From NCBI GenBank assembly GCA_030762895.1, contig CM061065.1:62004200-62068199 (forward strand): a DNA stretch of 64,000 nucleotides, written 5' to 3'. The notes under the pieces are model-generated. The model was not told where the DNA came from. It saw nothing but the letters and a program-made list of their open reading frames with translations, and did no database searches. The DNA comes from Sophora flavescens. Its lineage: Eukaryota; Streptophyta; Magnoliopsida; Fabales; Fabaceae. Positions 1 to 11,370 of the stretch are shown here, piece after piece; position 1 is the stretch's first letter, and the number at the start of each line of letters is the position of its first letter. A program made the position numbers and the translations under genes.

Positions 1-414
1 CGACCCATTTTTTTACCTAATGGGCCAGGCCCAAATCGGTGAAGGATGGGTTCCTAAAAAAGAAAATAGTTTTAGATTTAATGGACCATTTCCAACCCGC
101 TGGTGAAAGTAATTGGCCCAGGAGAAGGGTGGAATAGGACTGGTCGTAGAAGAAATTGTTCAAGGAAGCATCAGACTCTCACCATTTATTGAATGTTCGG
201 CCACATTATCACATGTGGAGCTACAAGCTTGTCTACATATTCCAATTCAGCGAGGTGGGTCTAGTAATCAACAGGAGGAGTAACCTGCAAAAGGAAATAT
301 GACTGATTCCTCATCCTTCCAACAATGGATCCCAGGGGGTCAAACATTCTGAGGTGGAAATATGAGATCTGTCAAAGTCCTTCATCTTGAGGACAAGATG
401 AATCTTTAGGGGGA
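1..414 (+). mobile_element. 3' internal end of an LTR retrotransposon
   Basis: No long reading frame is present. At about 376-410 the plus strand can be read as a short acidic tail (VLHLEDKMNL then stop), followed at once by a purine-rich tract (tttaggggga) that looks like a polypurine tract. This is the usual layout of the last part of pol and the PPT in plant Ty3-type elements. The rest of the element lies outside the window to the left. The family is uncertain. Confidence 0.5.
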
Positions 415-690
415 TGGGCCTCTAATTAGGACATGAATAATAATGGGCCTCTGTGAGTTAGGCATTGTTGTAAAGCAGTTAGAGTTAGTTAGTGAGTTAG
501 TCTTCTATAAATAGAGGTAGAGGATGTAAAGGAAGGTAGGCATTTTGTGAGTTAGCCTTGGGACTAGGGAGAGGTCAGCTTCTCTCGAATAACATGAAAT
601 TATATTCATTCATTGTTTTTATTCTATAATCTGAACCATTTCTATCAGGGATATTCATGGGGTTGCCCAACTTCATCCTCGATATCAGTA
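415..690 (+). repeat. 3' LTR of the left-edge retrotransposon (right end approximate)
   Basis: The sequence starts TGGGCCTCTAATTAGG directly after the polypurine-like tract. It has a TATA box (ctataaatag, 505-514) at a position normal for an LTR promoter. The 5' LTR is not in the window, so the right end cannot be fixed by comparison: TATCA at about 648 and GATATCA at about 690 are both plausible TG..CA ends. Confidence 0.45.
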
Positions 691-870
691 TTCTTAATCA
701 CTGAGAGAAATACTAACCACATCTAAAGTAGATTCGTAAAATTGATATAGTAAGATATTTTGTTCTTGATATCATTGGTTGCACATGTACTGTCATTTTC
801 TGTTCTTTTAAACCCCCCCCCCCCCCTTCATTTCTGCTATTATCTGTTCCCTGTCCATTTAATCTTATCA
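691..870. other. Intronic or intergenic sequence, no gene seen
   Basis: No exon, RNA gene or identifiable repeat is seen apart from a run of about 14 C at 813-827. Because the copia element at 876-6839 interrupts an intron of the rolling-stone-like gene, the bases just left of 871 should belong to that same intron. Its last 35 or so bases (pyrimidine-rich, with cttatcag) would have been the original region before the 3' splice site. Confidence 0.4.
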
Positions 871-875
871 GTTTT

Positions 876-2290
876 TGATATCAGTAGGACATTATTTTCC
901 CTTTAACTCATACACACATATGCTGAGGAAGACACACAAAGTAGAAGAGAAAATCTCACTCTTTCATTCATTCATCTCATTTCAAAATGGTACATGAGGT
1001 TTGCCTTTTATAGGCTAAACTTAACAATTAAATAACATATACTTTTCTTAAGGAGAAAACTTAGACACAGTACTTTAAGTATTGTTGGTGCTGTTCTCCT
1101 GTTATATATTGACATGTGGAAATTTTTGTACCTCACCACTCACTAAAACTAAACTTTCCAGTTTCCACCGTTACCTCTGTTAACTTGTTTTTTTTTTGTT
1201 TTTTTTTTTCTCTCTCCCCCACCCCCACGCACCTTCCTCCCCCCCCCCCCCCAACCATCATCTTCATATATGACGATGGGTGTGGTAGCTTGTACCGACG
1301 AAGCATACGACGGCGGTGAGGTTGGAAGCCATGGATGGACAAGCACAAATAGCCAATAAAACTTACATACAGAAAGTCTTACCCATTATCATGTACATCT
1401 CCTACTTATCAAAAAACAATCATGTACATCTCCTTCCTTTTCCAACACCCATAATCATGTACAGAAAGAATGTTCCTTTGGGTTTTTTTTTCTTCAATAG
1501 AGGAACAAAGAGATCCATAAGGACCATAACAGTAGCAAAACGGCAGAAGAGACCAAGAGATCCACAAAAAGAAAGATCACAGTTGTGACACTGAATCATC
1601 TCTGTAGTTGCTTGTTGTATTGGTATTTTTTTTCCTTTTTAATTTTTTTAGAGGATTGTAAAATGAGATATTAGAACCTGAATTGTAAAGATTTGGATGG
1701 AATGTTGAATTTTACTAGATGCACACCATGTGTTTGATGGAAACATTTGCAGATTTGCCAGCAAGAGCATGTTCCTCCCTTATGTGCTTTCTGTTCGTGA
1801 AAAATATAGACATTGTTTCCTCTTTTTTGTTCGGTGTATGGGTGCGTTGCTTTATGTGGTGATGGGTGTTGAGGGAGATGTATAGTCAAAGGGGGGAGAC
1901 AAAGCAGGTGGGAAAAAGAGAAGAGATGGGAAAAATAAGAGTTAACGGTGTGAAGTTAGAGAGGTGTGCTGAGATGGAAAAAAATCCACATGTCCACTTA
2001 TAATTAGAGAACACTACGACAAGCATATAAGGTACTGTATGTAAGTTTTCTCATTTTCTTAATCCCTAAGCAAAAGACTTTAAATCCAATTCAAACATTA
2101 CTTACTTGTACAATTCAAACTCTACAAGCTTCCTTTGACAAGTCAAACTCTACAAGCTTCCATTGACAATTCAAATCTATAGTCAAAGTTCAAGTCATAC
2201 TTTGCAACTAAGTGGCTATAAGAGTTCAATTTGGAAACAACTTCTGGTGCCCGCAAATTTTGACTTAGCTTGATTTATCCTTATCTAACA
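876..2290 (-). repeat. 3' LTR of the intronic copia element, split by a MULE
   Basis: This is homologous to 6457-6839. Matching sequence runs 876-1051 and resumes at 2054. The 1002 bp between is a MULE that duplicated nine LTR bases (ttttcttaa). Without the insertion the LTR is about 404 bp against 383 bp for the other copy. The difference includes a short internal duplication of an 'actctacaagcttcc' segment near 2120-2165. The TATA box (cctataaaagg on the minus strand) is at 1004-1014. Confidence 0.9.
1052..2053. mobile_element. Non-autonomous Mutator-like element (MULE), ~1.0 kb
   Basis: The ends are terminal inverted repeats of about 75 bp. The left end begins GGAGAAAACTTAGACACAGT and the reverse complement of the right end begins TGAGAAAACTTACATACAGT. 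They stay alignable to the shared tgtgga motif (GACATGTGGA). The flanks are a 9-bp direct duplication ttttcttaa (1043-1051 and 2054-2062), present once in the intact LTR at the other end of the copia element. A 9-bp duplication and GAGAAA-type ends fit Mutator. No transposase is visible; the interior has T-, C- and GA-rich low-complexity runs and no recognisable captured exon. Confidence 0.85.
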
Positions 2291-2303
2291 TTGCCTCCCT
2301 TAA
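2291..2303 (-). other. Polypurine tract of the intronic copia element
   Basis: On the minus strand the bases before the 3' LTR read tttaagggaggcaa, directly abutting the LTR start TGTTAGATAAGG. This is the plus-strand DNA priming site for reverse transcription. Confidence 0.8.
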
Positions 2304-2304
2304 A

Positions 2305-5300
2305 TCAAGCTTGTATCATTCCAAGCATCTTCTTCAACTTATAAAATAACTCAACCTTCAAAGGCTTTGTAAAAATTTCTACAACTTGTTCTTCAGTGGG
2401 ACAATACTTGATCACCACTTCTTTCTCTTCCACCAACTCTCGTATTTTATGAAACCGAATATCTATATGCTTGGATCGTCCATGAAAAACTGGATTTTTA
2501 CACAGTGCAATGGCAGACTTGTTATCACAAAATATTTCTGTTGGAGTGTTCTGCTTCTGATGCAATACATCAAGAATTCTTCTTAACCATACTGCTTGTG
2601 TAGCACAACTGGCTGCTGCTATATATTCTGCTTCGGCCGTAGAGAGTGCAACAACTGGTTGTTTCTTTGAAGACCATGATATTGCACCAGTACCCAGATG
2701 AAATGCATACCCTGACATGCTTTTTCTTGTTTCTATATCTCCTGCCCAATCACTATCTGTGTATCCAACAAGCTTCACATCATTATTATTAGCATACAAA
2801 ATTCCATCGGTCAGAGTACCCTTGATATAACGAAGAATTCTCTTGGCTCCTTGCAGATGACAAACACGTGGCTCTTCCATAAATCTGCTTAGCAATCCTA
2901 CTCCAAATACAATGTCTGGTCTGATTGCAGTCAAATATCTCAAACTTCCAATCAAGCTCTTGTAGTAGGTTGAATCCACCCTTTTGCCTTCATTTTGTCT
3001 AGTAAGCTTCAATTTCTCCTCAACTGGTGTTGAAACCGGCTTTGAATTCTCCATCTTGAATTTCTTAAAAATATCACCTGCATATTTCTCTTGAGAAATG
3101 AAGATTCCATCATTCTGCTGAATGGCCTCAATGCCAAGAAAATAAGATATTAGGTCTAAGTCTGTCATCTCAAAGCATCTTATCATAGCCTCCCTGAATT
3201 CTGCAATTATCTTTGGATTATTGCCGGTGAAGATTAGATCATCAACATAAAGGCACACAATGAGAATATCTCCAGGGTCAACAAATTTAATATATAAAGT
3301 GTGCTCAAATGGGCATCTTTCAAATCCATGCTGTATGAAATAGGAATCAATCTTCTTGTACCACGCTCTTGGTGCCTGCTTCAACCCATACAACGCTTTC
3401 TTCAATCTGTAAACCTTGTCTTCTTTTCCTCTTACTACATATCCTGCAGGCTGTTGAATATACACTTCTTCTTCCAAAGTGCCATTCAGAAAAGCAGATT
3501 TAACATCCATTTGATATATTTTCTAGTTATTTTGTGCCGAGAGAGAGATAATCATGCGAATTATATCTAACCTTGCAACAGGAGCAAATACTTCAAAATA
3601 ATCAATTCCTGGTTTTTGTTTATATCCTTTCGCAACCAACCTTGCTTTATAACGATTAACCTCTCCATTGGGTTTGTACTTTGTCTTGCACACCCACTTC
3701 ACTCCTATTGCTCTTTTGTTTGCAGGCAAATCAGTCAGCTCCCACATTTCATTCTTCTCAATGGCATGAATTTCATCATCCATTGCTTTTCTCCAATTCT
3801 GGCTATTTGAGGCTTCTTCAAAAGTCACTGGCTCACAATATGCAAATAAGGCAAAGTTGATAATTTCTTCATCAGATGGGTCATTATCGTTACCCACAAC
3901 ATAATCCTCCAATCTGGCTGGTAATCTACGGTGCCTCTGTGGTCTGTTGGATGATTCTGATTGAGGTGCTGGATCTGCTTGACCATCCTCTTCATAATTT
4001 TCAGAAATCACCACCGGCTCCTTTTGGGCTTTTGAAGACCAATCCCATACTCCTTTTTCATCAAATGTCACGTCTCGACTAATAATCACCTTATTCGTCT
4101 CCGGATTGTCAAGTTTGTATGTGTTTGAGTTTGTGCTGTAGCCAATGAAAATACACTTTTCACCTTTGTCCTCCAGTTTCTTCCTAAGCTAATCTGGTAC
4201 ATGGGCATATGCTATACACCCAAAAATTCTAAGGTGTCGGATTGATGGTCTCCTTCCACTCCAAGCTTCTTCTGGTGTCTTGTCACGAACACTCTTTGAT
4301 GGACACCTGTTTAGAATATATACCGTCGTAGCAACTGCTTCTGCCCAAAACTCCTTAGGCATTTGTTTAGATCTCAACATGCATCTCACCATGTCCATGA
4401 TGGTTTTGTTCTTTCTTTTAGCAACTCCATTCTGTTGAGGGATGTATCTATCGTTAATTGATGCTGGATTCCATGTTGCTCAAAGAAATCTGCATAGGCA
4501 AGATACTTTTGGCCTCTATCTGTTCTGAGTGCTTTGATTCTGCAGCCACTTTGCTTTTCTACAAATGCCTTAAATGTCTTAAAGGCATCACAAGCTTCTA
4601 ATTTCTGCTTTAAGAAATACACCCAAGTCTTTATGCTAAAATCATCAATAAAAGTAATAAAATACCTACAACCACCATGTGTTGGCACCTCAACCATACA
4701 TAAATCTGACTGAACAATCTCCAGCGGCTTTCTCGCCCTCCAAGATCTTCCGGTTGGAAATGATTCTCTGTGCTTCTTGCCCATTTGACAAGTCTCACAT
4801 ACTCCGTTAGGAATATTCACAACAGGTAAACCAGAAACATATTCTTTTCGTGATAGATAATTCAAGCTAGAAAAATGAAAATGCCCAAAACGCATATGCC
4901 ATAACCAATCATCATTTGGAATTACAGAATTCAAGCAAGAAAACTTTTCATGTTGAATTTTCAAAGGGAATAGGCGGTTGGGAGTCATTCTTATCTTTGC
5001 AATAAATTTTCCACTTCCGGTCAATCAACGTGCAGTAGCCATGATGAATCTGCATGGTGTAACCTTTCTCTGATAGTTGTCCCATACTCAATAGATTGTG
5101 ATGAAGACCAGGAGCATAGAAAACATCAGAGATAAAGTTTTGAGAACCGTCCTTCAATCTGATAGCAGTACGGCCTTTCCCCACAATTGGAATATTTGTG
5201 TTATTCCCAAATTTTACTGTTGAGTGGACATTTTCATCTAATGAAGAAAACAACTCCGTTTTCCCACACATGTGATTACTACAACCAGTATCCAAATACC

Positions 5301-6340
5301 AAATATTTTCATCTTCAGCAGAAATATTGCTCACTAAAAATAAACTTTGTGGACTATCAGAATTCTCACCAATATTTTGATATTGGTTTTCTAGAACATT
5401 TGCCTGATAGTTGTTCTGAAATCTGGATCTACAGTCTGCAGCTTTATGACCAAACTCCCCACAGTGATAGCAATTAAAATTACATCTTTCTTGGTAATAG
5501 TTACCTCGTCCTCTTCCACGGTTGGTAGGCCCCAAATTATTTCCACCTCTTCCTTGATTTGGTGGCCTGAAATTGTTGTGTCTCCCTTGGTTGAAATTGC
5601 CACGTCCTCTTCCTCTGAAATTTCCTCTGCCTCTGCCTCTAAAGTTTCATCTTCCTCTACTGTTGAAATCACGACCTCTATCTTCTGCACTTTGACTAGA
5701 TTCTGCAATATTGTTGAAATTTACCTGGCTTTTCAAAACTTATTCGTTCACTTTTTCTGTCTTTTCCAAGATTCTGCTCACATGGCTTTCAACGCTTCCC
5801 TGCAACTCTACAATCGTCATGGTATCTGTGTCGTGGGACTCTAGAATTGTAGTCACCACGTGATCAAACTTCATCGGCATGGTGCGAAGAATCTTTTCTA
5901 CCACCTTGCTATCTGGGATGTCTTCTCCATACACTCTCATCTTGTTGACAAAATCAAACTCGAGAAAAGTATTGTTCAACACTTTCTGAGTTGGACATCT
6001 CATACCTTTCATATTCTCTACGCAGGGATTGTAACTTGGATTTCTGTGCCTTTTCTACACCTTTGTATGATAGCTTCAAAATATTTCACGCTTCTTTGGC
6101 AGTTTTGGCATTTGCTATTTTGTCAAAAACTGAATAATCAACTCCTTGGTGAATTTGCGACAATGCCAATTGGTCCTTCCTTCGAGCGGTTGCATCAACT
6201 CCTTCTTGTAATCCAAGTTCAACAAAGCTCCAAATATTGTGAGCCTTTAGATGCTTTGACATCAAAATCTCCCAATGACTGAAATCAAGTTTCCCATCTA
6301 GTTTGGGACCGGACCACACAATATTGTAATTGTTTGCCAT
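2305..6340 (-). pseudogene. copia gag-pol polyprotein relic
   Basis: Blocks of one polyprotein lie in order on the minus strand, in different frames. They are: gag start (6340-6086, begins MANNYNIVWSGPKLDG), gag middle (6012-5740), RGG-rich and CCHC region (CYHCGEFGHKAADC, near 5480-5440), protease (YLDTGCSNHMCG, usual D-S-G read as D-T-G), integrase (HMRFGHFHFSSL zinc region, TFIDDFS, ALRTDRGQ, near 4900-4450), the IN-RT linker, and RT-RNase H (3510-2305) with intact LYVDD at about 3250 and a C-terminal IFTKPL motif. At least seven breaks (frame changes near 6050, 5720, 5400, 5000, 4390, 4190 and 3520) prevent a full product. RT-RNase H is the longest intact block, 401 codons. Confidence 0.9.
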
Positions 6341-6440
6341 CTCTCTCTCTAAGTATATGAACTAAAAGAAATTGGACACGGTAAGAACTCTCTTGTTCCT
6401 CACACACTCAATATTTTTGACACTCACTACCAAGCTCTCT

Positions 6441-6453
6441 AGCTCTGATACCA
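6441..6453 (-). other. Primer binding site (initiator tRNA-Met type)
   Basis: The minus strand reads TGGTATCAGAGCT, the standard complement of the initiator tRNA-Met 3' end. It lies four bases inside the 5' LTR border (LTR from 6457). It fixes the orientation of the element. Confidence 0.88.
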
Positions 6454-6456
6454 ATT

Positions 6457-6839
6457 TGATACCAGTGGGACATTATTTTCCCTATAACTCATACACACAT
6501 ATGCAGCAGAAGACACACAAAGTAGAAGAGGAAATCTCACTCTTTCATTCATTCATCTCATTTAAATTGATTTCAAAATGGTACATGAGGTTTGCCTTTT
6601 ATAGGCTAAACTTAACAATTAAATAACATATACTTTTCTTAATCCCTAAGCAAAAGACTTCAAATCCAATTCAAACACTACTTACTTATACAATTCAAAC
6701 TCTACAAGCTTCCATTGACAATTCAAAATCTATAGGCAAAGTTAAAGTCATACTTTGCAACTGAGTATAAGAGTTCAATTTGGAAACAACTTCTGGTGCC
6801 CACAATTTTTTACTTAGCTTGATTTATCCTTATCTAACA
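6457..6839 (-). repeat. 5' LTR of the intronic copia element
   Basis: 383 bp, uninterrupted. It starts TGATACCAGTGGGACATT and ends TTATCTAACA on the plus strand. The TATA box lies on the minus strand near 6594-6604. Its outer end lies 20 bp upstream of the exon at 6860 and contributes TCTAACA to the new intron 3' end. Confidence 0.9.
6834..6838 (+). promoter_or_regulatory. Candidate intron branch point supplied by the copia LTR
   Basis: The LTR ends TATCTAACA. CTAAC matches the plant branch-point consensus (YTRAY). Its likely branch A (6837) lies 22 nt before the AG at 6858-6859, inside the usual 18-40 nt spacing. The remaining original intron (gttttcttcatcttgtgtag) still provides the polypyrimidine stretch and AG. 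Use of this site is inference. Confidence 0.45.
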
Positions 6840-6859
6840 GTTTTCTTCATCTTGTGTAG

Positions 6860-7727
6860 ATGACAGTGAACATGCATACACTAAATCTTATTTTGCTTTT
6901 TGGGGATGCAGCTTTGAATTGTCTGGTAAATATTTTCATAAACTTGAAGTTGAATATCCTTGTTTGAAGTAATTGCTCAAGATTGATGTTGAATTAGTTT
7001 GGCCCACACATTTCAGCGACTACCCTGGACTGGGATCTCTTTCTTTGTGTTATGGACTGGTGTTTATGTCATTTTTCAGTGGATTATTCATGCTTGCATC
7101 TCTATTTGGTAAGTTGTCATATACTTCAGCTTGTCAAAATGTGCAGACACAATGGTTTCATTAACAATGGTGACAATTCCCTTTCCTTCAGGTGGCCATA
7201 CCCATTTCTTGATTTGTCATCACCCTATGCTCCATTGTGGTATGCCATTTCACTGTGTACAATTTGTATAGTTCCAAGTTAAATGATGACATGAAAAACA
7301 TTACTAAATTTACATACAGGGCTCTCATTTGCATGATACTGTATACTTTTATTTTTCATTTGGTACTTGCGGTTAAAGGCTGCTTCCTTTTCATTTAAGG
7401 TTTTCATTCCGGTGATTTTTTAAGTTAAAAGAAGTAAAGAACCATGAAAGAGAGTGAGAATCTTGTTTAGAATCAATTTTTATGTGATTACATTAGTATG
7501 CAAAATATTTCATTTGTTGTGGCATGGTATCCAGGATTATTCCCAAGTCCTTTTTTCTTCCACTAATTTAATATTTACATATGTCTAATCCAATTTGTCT
7601 TTTCGTGAAATGCAGTTATTTGTTGATTGCATTGTTGCATATTCCATGTTATGGAATCTTTTGGCTGATTGTGGAAACGAAACACTATTTTTTGTCAAAA
7701 TGGTTCTCTTCCTCTTATCAGTGCTAA
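6860..7727 (+). CDS. Rolling-stone-like multi-pass membrane protein, last four exons
   Basis: Exons: 6860-6925, 7017-7108, 7192-7239, 7616-7727 (TAA). The introns have GT..AG ends and the phases agree. The joined product carries NMHTLNLILLFGDAALNCL, RLPWTGISFFVLWTGVYVIF, QWIIHACISIW, WPYPFLDLSSPYAPL and a C-terminal membrane segment LLIALLHIPCYGIFWLIVET ending SSSYQC. These are characteristic of the plant family containing Arabidopsis At1g10660 and At5g62960, annotated as rolling-stone-like or unknown transmembrane proteins; the biochemical role is not established. At least three hydrophobic helices are visible. The 7239/7616 splice gives Cys where I expect Trp before YLL. Upstream exons lie left of the window, beyond an intron loaded with retroelements. 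Family assignment is from motif memory, not a search. Confidence 0.72.
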
Positions 7728-8745
7728 AGATTGAGTGGAATCTGAGTTGGGTCCATGTAGAGCCACTTGTAATTTGGCCTGTGCCAAAACTGCATCCAGC
7801 TTTCCCTACTGCAAAGTGGATGGTTGAGCTCTTTTACATGCTCATGGCTCAAACAAATTTCTGAAATTCAGCCAATACAGTACTGTGAAGCTTCTAGAAT
7901 TGGGTTTAGTTTTGCTACTAGTCAAACTGCTTCCTAGAGCAAGGAGCTATTTATTTTATCTGACTATCTTTCCTGTTCCCTCAATAGTTGGAATCAGGTT
8001 TGCAGTTAGATAATCAGAATAGTCATCAGCCCATGAAGTCACAGGTGTGGACTTTTTGTACAATTTCTCATGAGTCCATTGGGATGATATATGTCTGTTG
8101 TTATTATAAGTTTATAACTCAAGAAAAATCATAACAAAAAATACATGTAAATTCTGGAAAGAAAGGAAAAGAAAAAAGTTCATATCAAGAATGTTAGACC
8201 ATCTTTCTTTTGCTTCTAATTTTACATTTTGGGAGGCTAACAGCCTAACACAGCTGAACAGGAAATGCGGTAAATTTGCATTAGTATTGCAAACAAAAGG
8301 TTACTGGTCCTGTTCCCTTTTTACTCATGTTGCAACTTTATTGAGCTAGATGACAAGTTTATAACTATTGTGCCTTACTGCCTAATCAAGGGAAAATAAA
8401 AATGCAACACCTTCCCACAGCTCTAAAACTAACATCACAGGTTTGTTTTAAATTAGTGCTATATAAAGAAAGTAAATATGATAAACCTTTGGATAATCAC
8501 ACTATAAAAGCTAGTCATTGTGGTTGGAAAGTTCAAGATCATCTAAACTTCATATTGTAATCTCATACTTTTGACGTAGTCCTTATCAAACACTGCAATG
8601 TCGACGTCACCACTTGTGCTGCCCATTTGCAATCGAGAGACATAATAGTATGTTTTGATAGACAGAAAAAATAATTGATTTAAGAATGAAATAAAAAATG
8701 AAAATGACTATATAGCAGGAAAAGAACAAGCAGTAAAAACGTTTA
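7728..8745 (+). other. 3' flank of the membrane protein gene, no further gene seen
   Basis: This begins with the likely 3' UTR of the rolling-stone-like gene. The rest is AT-rich DNA with no convincing coding potential, RNA gene or mobile element that I can recognise. Confidence 0.5.
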
Positions 8746-9125
8746 TACATTGTTTGGATGAGAAAAGTAGGGAGGAAAGAAGTACGATAGAAGAGAGAAT
8801 GAGTAGAAAATGAGTATATTTTTAAGCTATTTGTATTGAAAGAAGTGAGAGAGAGGTAGAAGAGAAAGAAGAGTTGATTTTTCTTACAGATACATATTTT
8901 CCATTAATAAATATTTGTACTTTATTTTATAAAGGGTCAAAATTGTGATTTAGCTCATTATCCCTCTCTCAAGTTTTCTCCTCACCTGAGGAGATATTTT
9001 TTTATGGGACCCACCACCAATTTTCTCTCTTTCCTCTCTTATTTTTCACAAACAAATCAGGTAAAACTCCCAGTTCCTTCTTTTCTACTTCTTTCTCCTT
9101 ATTCTCTTGTCATCCAAACGATGCG
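8746..9125. mobile_element. MITE, ~380 bp, possibly PIF/Harbinger type
   Basis: The ends form a terminal inverted repeat of about 38 bp: left TACATTGTTTGGATGAGAAA, and the reverse complement of the right end CGCATCGTTTGGATGACAAG. The similarity continues to GAAAGAAGTA. It is flanked by TTA on both sides (8743-8745, 9126-9128), the target preference of PIF/Harbinger. The interior is purine-rich on the left and pyrimidine-rich on the right, so a transcript would fold back. It has no coding capacity. The superfamily assignment rests on the 3-bp TSD only. Confidence 0.65.
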
Positions 9126-9337
9126 TTAGTGGTAAGAAAAATGTTGAGTTCGGGGCAGCATGTAGGTTCATCTTTTAATTCAGATTAGCATGAGATAGTG
9201 TTACGGATCCTTTTATGTTTTCCTTTTCATTTTAAATTTTGTTTTTCCTTCGGTTTGTGCCTCAGCAATATTCCATTGCAATAACTAACAAAAAAAATTT
9301 TCAATTGCAATAGTCGATCACTGTTTGTATGTGAAGT

Positions 9338-10796
9338 TGACACAGGGAAACATAAGAAGGGGGGTTGAATTGTGTTTCTTAACAGTTTTTCAAAAAAGCC
9401 TTTTCTAAAATCTTTTACAAGCAAAACAATAAAAACAACACACAAACAGAAAAACCTTTTTAAAGAGTTAACAAACTCAGATCCAAAACCCCACAGTTAG
9501 TATAACCAAAAAATTGTAAAAGATATGGTGAGAAGATTCATACAACTATTATATCCTGGTTCACTCTCTTTCAACCAAGAGCTACGTCCAATCCCTTCTA
9601 CCTGAAGGTTTTCTCCACTATTCTCCAAATAGATTACAAGTATTCAACACCTCTTCAGGCTACAAGTATTCTTTCTCTACCAAGCCTCTTCAGGCTCTAA
9701 CTCTAACAAAGAAATTAATAGATTTGATCTAAGAACTCACTATGTGTGAGAGTATGAAAGTTTAAGTTCAGTAAGGTTTACAAGTAAACTTGTATAACAA
9801 ATTCAGCAGAGTTTTTGCACTTTGATATCAGAGCTTGTATATGTCAATCTGCTGAGGTTCTTCCAGTATTTATAGAGTGAGACTCAGCTTGTCTGTCTTG
9901 AACTTCTTCAACGGTCTTCAAATTGTATCCATTTAGACATAGCATTAAATGCTACGATCCGTTGAGACTGATAGCTTGATATGCTTCATTGAGAAGTTCT
10001 CTTGTTTATCAGAGGAATGTTCAAAGTAGAGCTATCACTCCCCCGTTGTACCGAAGGTTGCTTTCTGACTTTCCATCTTTGTACTTAGTTTACACTTTAG
10101 AGCAATATAGCTGTCAGAGGACAAAGGTTTATGTTCTCGATGGTACTATGTTCTTATTCTCAAGGAACAAAGAGTTAACAAAGAAGCGGCAAGGGTAAAG
10201 AGACATATATTCTCTTGAATTAAATAGACAATCTTTTGAAATAAATACGTTTAAGCTTAGACGGATTCACTTTTAATACCTAGTAGATGCGCAGGTCTTT
10301 GGACGTGCAACATTAACTTATCAGTAAGACGGGCTCGTCTACTGATACTGCATCTATGGACTCTCGTCTAGCTCCAGGTCATTGGACTTACTATTCTCAA
10401 TAGCTCGTCTGTTGACGTGGCGTCTAGTGAGACTACTCGTCTATTATCAAGTCTTTGGACTTATTGTTTTCCTAAAGATTATTTTATTGGCTCGTCTACT
10501 TGACATTTGTTAGACTTAGATACTCGCCTACCGAATATTACCTTAGCCAATATTTTAAGACCTCGTCTAACGATAACTTAACAGACTTAGAATTTTACCA
10601 CGAATTACAGATTCGTATAGAGGATCAAAATAGAATCAGATAAGATTCCATACTTTATTTTAAGTTTCCCTGACTAGTATCATTCAAACAGTCCTGCAAT
10701 CTATAACAAACAAGTTAGATCTTTGACAAAACTTTACCATACAAATTTAATATTTTTGTTAACATCAAAATTAAGAGATTATTTAATCCAAAACCA
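9338..10796 (-). repeat. Solo LTR of a SIRE/Maximus-type copia element
   Basis: The left end has the LTR-end signature of this lineage (gaaggggggttgaattg), as seen at 52921 and 60735 for a related family. The right end read on the minus strand (TGGTTTTGGATTAAATAATC, then TTTTGATGTTAACAAA) resembles the corresponding LTR start. The interior repeats the word ctcgtctac/ctcgtctg near 10330-10570. The TATA box is at 9867-9874 on the minus strand. No PBS, gag or second LTR is adjacent. I could not find a matching TSD, so both borders are uncertain by a few tens of bases. Confidence 0.6.
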
Positions 10797-11370
10797 CTTT
10801 GGTTCTAATTCAGCAAGAAATTCCATTTGATAAGAAATTCCATTAGACGAGAAGTTCTGTTATTGGCGTGGGCAGTGAACGCACCAGTATGGAACAATTT
10901 GGATGGCGACTATTGTCTATTGGGCACTGGATGGCAATGGTGGGGACGTTATGGTGGTGAGTCAGAGGCAGCGAAATGGTGAACAGAGAGAAGTAAGTGA
11001 TGGAAGAGGGGCAGAGTTGAATGAAGATGAGGTATTAGATTTTTTTGGTTATTCAGGTATTTTCATGCAACTGCAGAGAATAAATACTCTCGACTCTTCG
11101 GGTAGAAGTTAGAACTATAACAATGGCAAATCTTTTTTTCCAAAAGTTGATTAAACATCCCAAATTTTTTCGATCTTTCAAATAAAGTTGAATAAAACAT
11201 CTCAAAGTAAAATTGATTTTTGTTTTCAGAAGTAAATTTGGATATAACTTGTGAAGGATGTTAACCAATATCCTAATGACATTGATTAAGAAATTAAAAA
11301 AAAAATTATTGAAAGTGGTGTATTCAAAATTTTGTGAACCGTTATATTTAGTTTTTAAATAAAATTTTTC
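10797..11370. other. Intergenic, no gene seen
   Basis: Short open frames are present (for example 10903-11112) but lack codon-use or motif support. No repeat was recognised. Confidence 0.4.

Larger units (their letters stand above)
876..6839 (-). mobile_element. Complete Ty1/copia retrotransposon, decayed, inserted in an intron
   Basis: The element is bounded by a 5-bp target duplication GTTTT (871-875 and 6840-6844). Both LTRs begin TG and end CA. On the minus strand the order is 5' LTR (6457-6839), PBS matching initiator tRNA-Met (6441-6453), gag, protease, integrase, RT and RNase H (6340 down to 2305), polypurine tract (2291-2303), then 3' LTR (876-2290, interrupted by a MULE). The domain order protease-integrase-RT-RNaseH is diagnostic of copia; a Tork/TNT1-like lineage is likely. 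Several frameshifts and stops make it non-autonomous. It lies 20 bp upstream of an exon of the rolling-stone-like gene. Confidence 0.93.

Noticed and set aside
1116..1588. Open frames of 67-90 codons on both strands inside the MULE
   Set aside because: They run through poly-T, poly-C and GA-rich low-complexity DNA, overlap each other on opposite strands and show no motif; not genes.
9338..9343. Searched for a 5-bp target duplication for the solo SIRE-like LTR
   Set aside because: No matching pair was found at any plausible TG/CA border, so exact ends were not claimed.
10903..11112. A 69-codon frame with Gly/Glu-rich translation
   Set aside because: No conserved motif, splice or promoter context; not supported as a gene.
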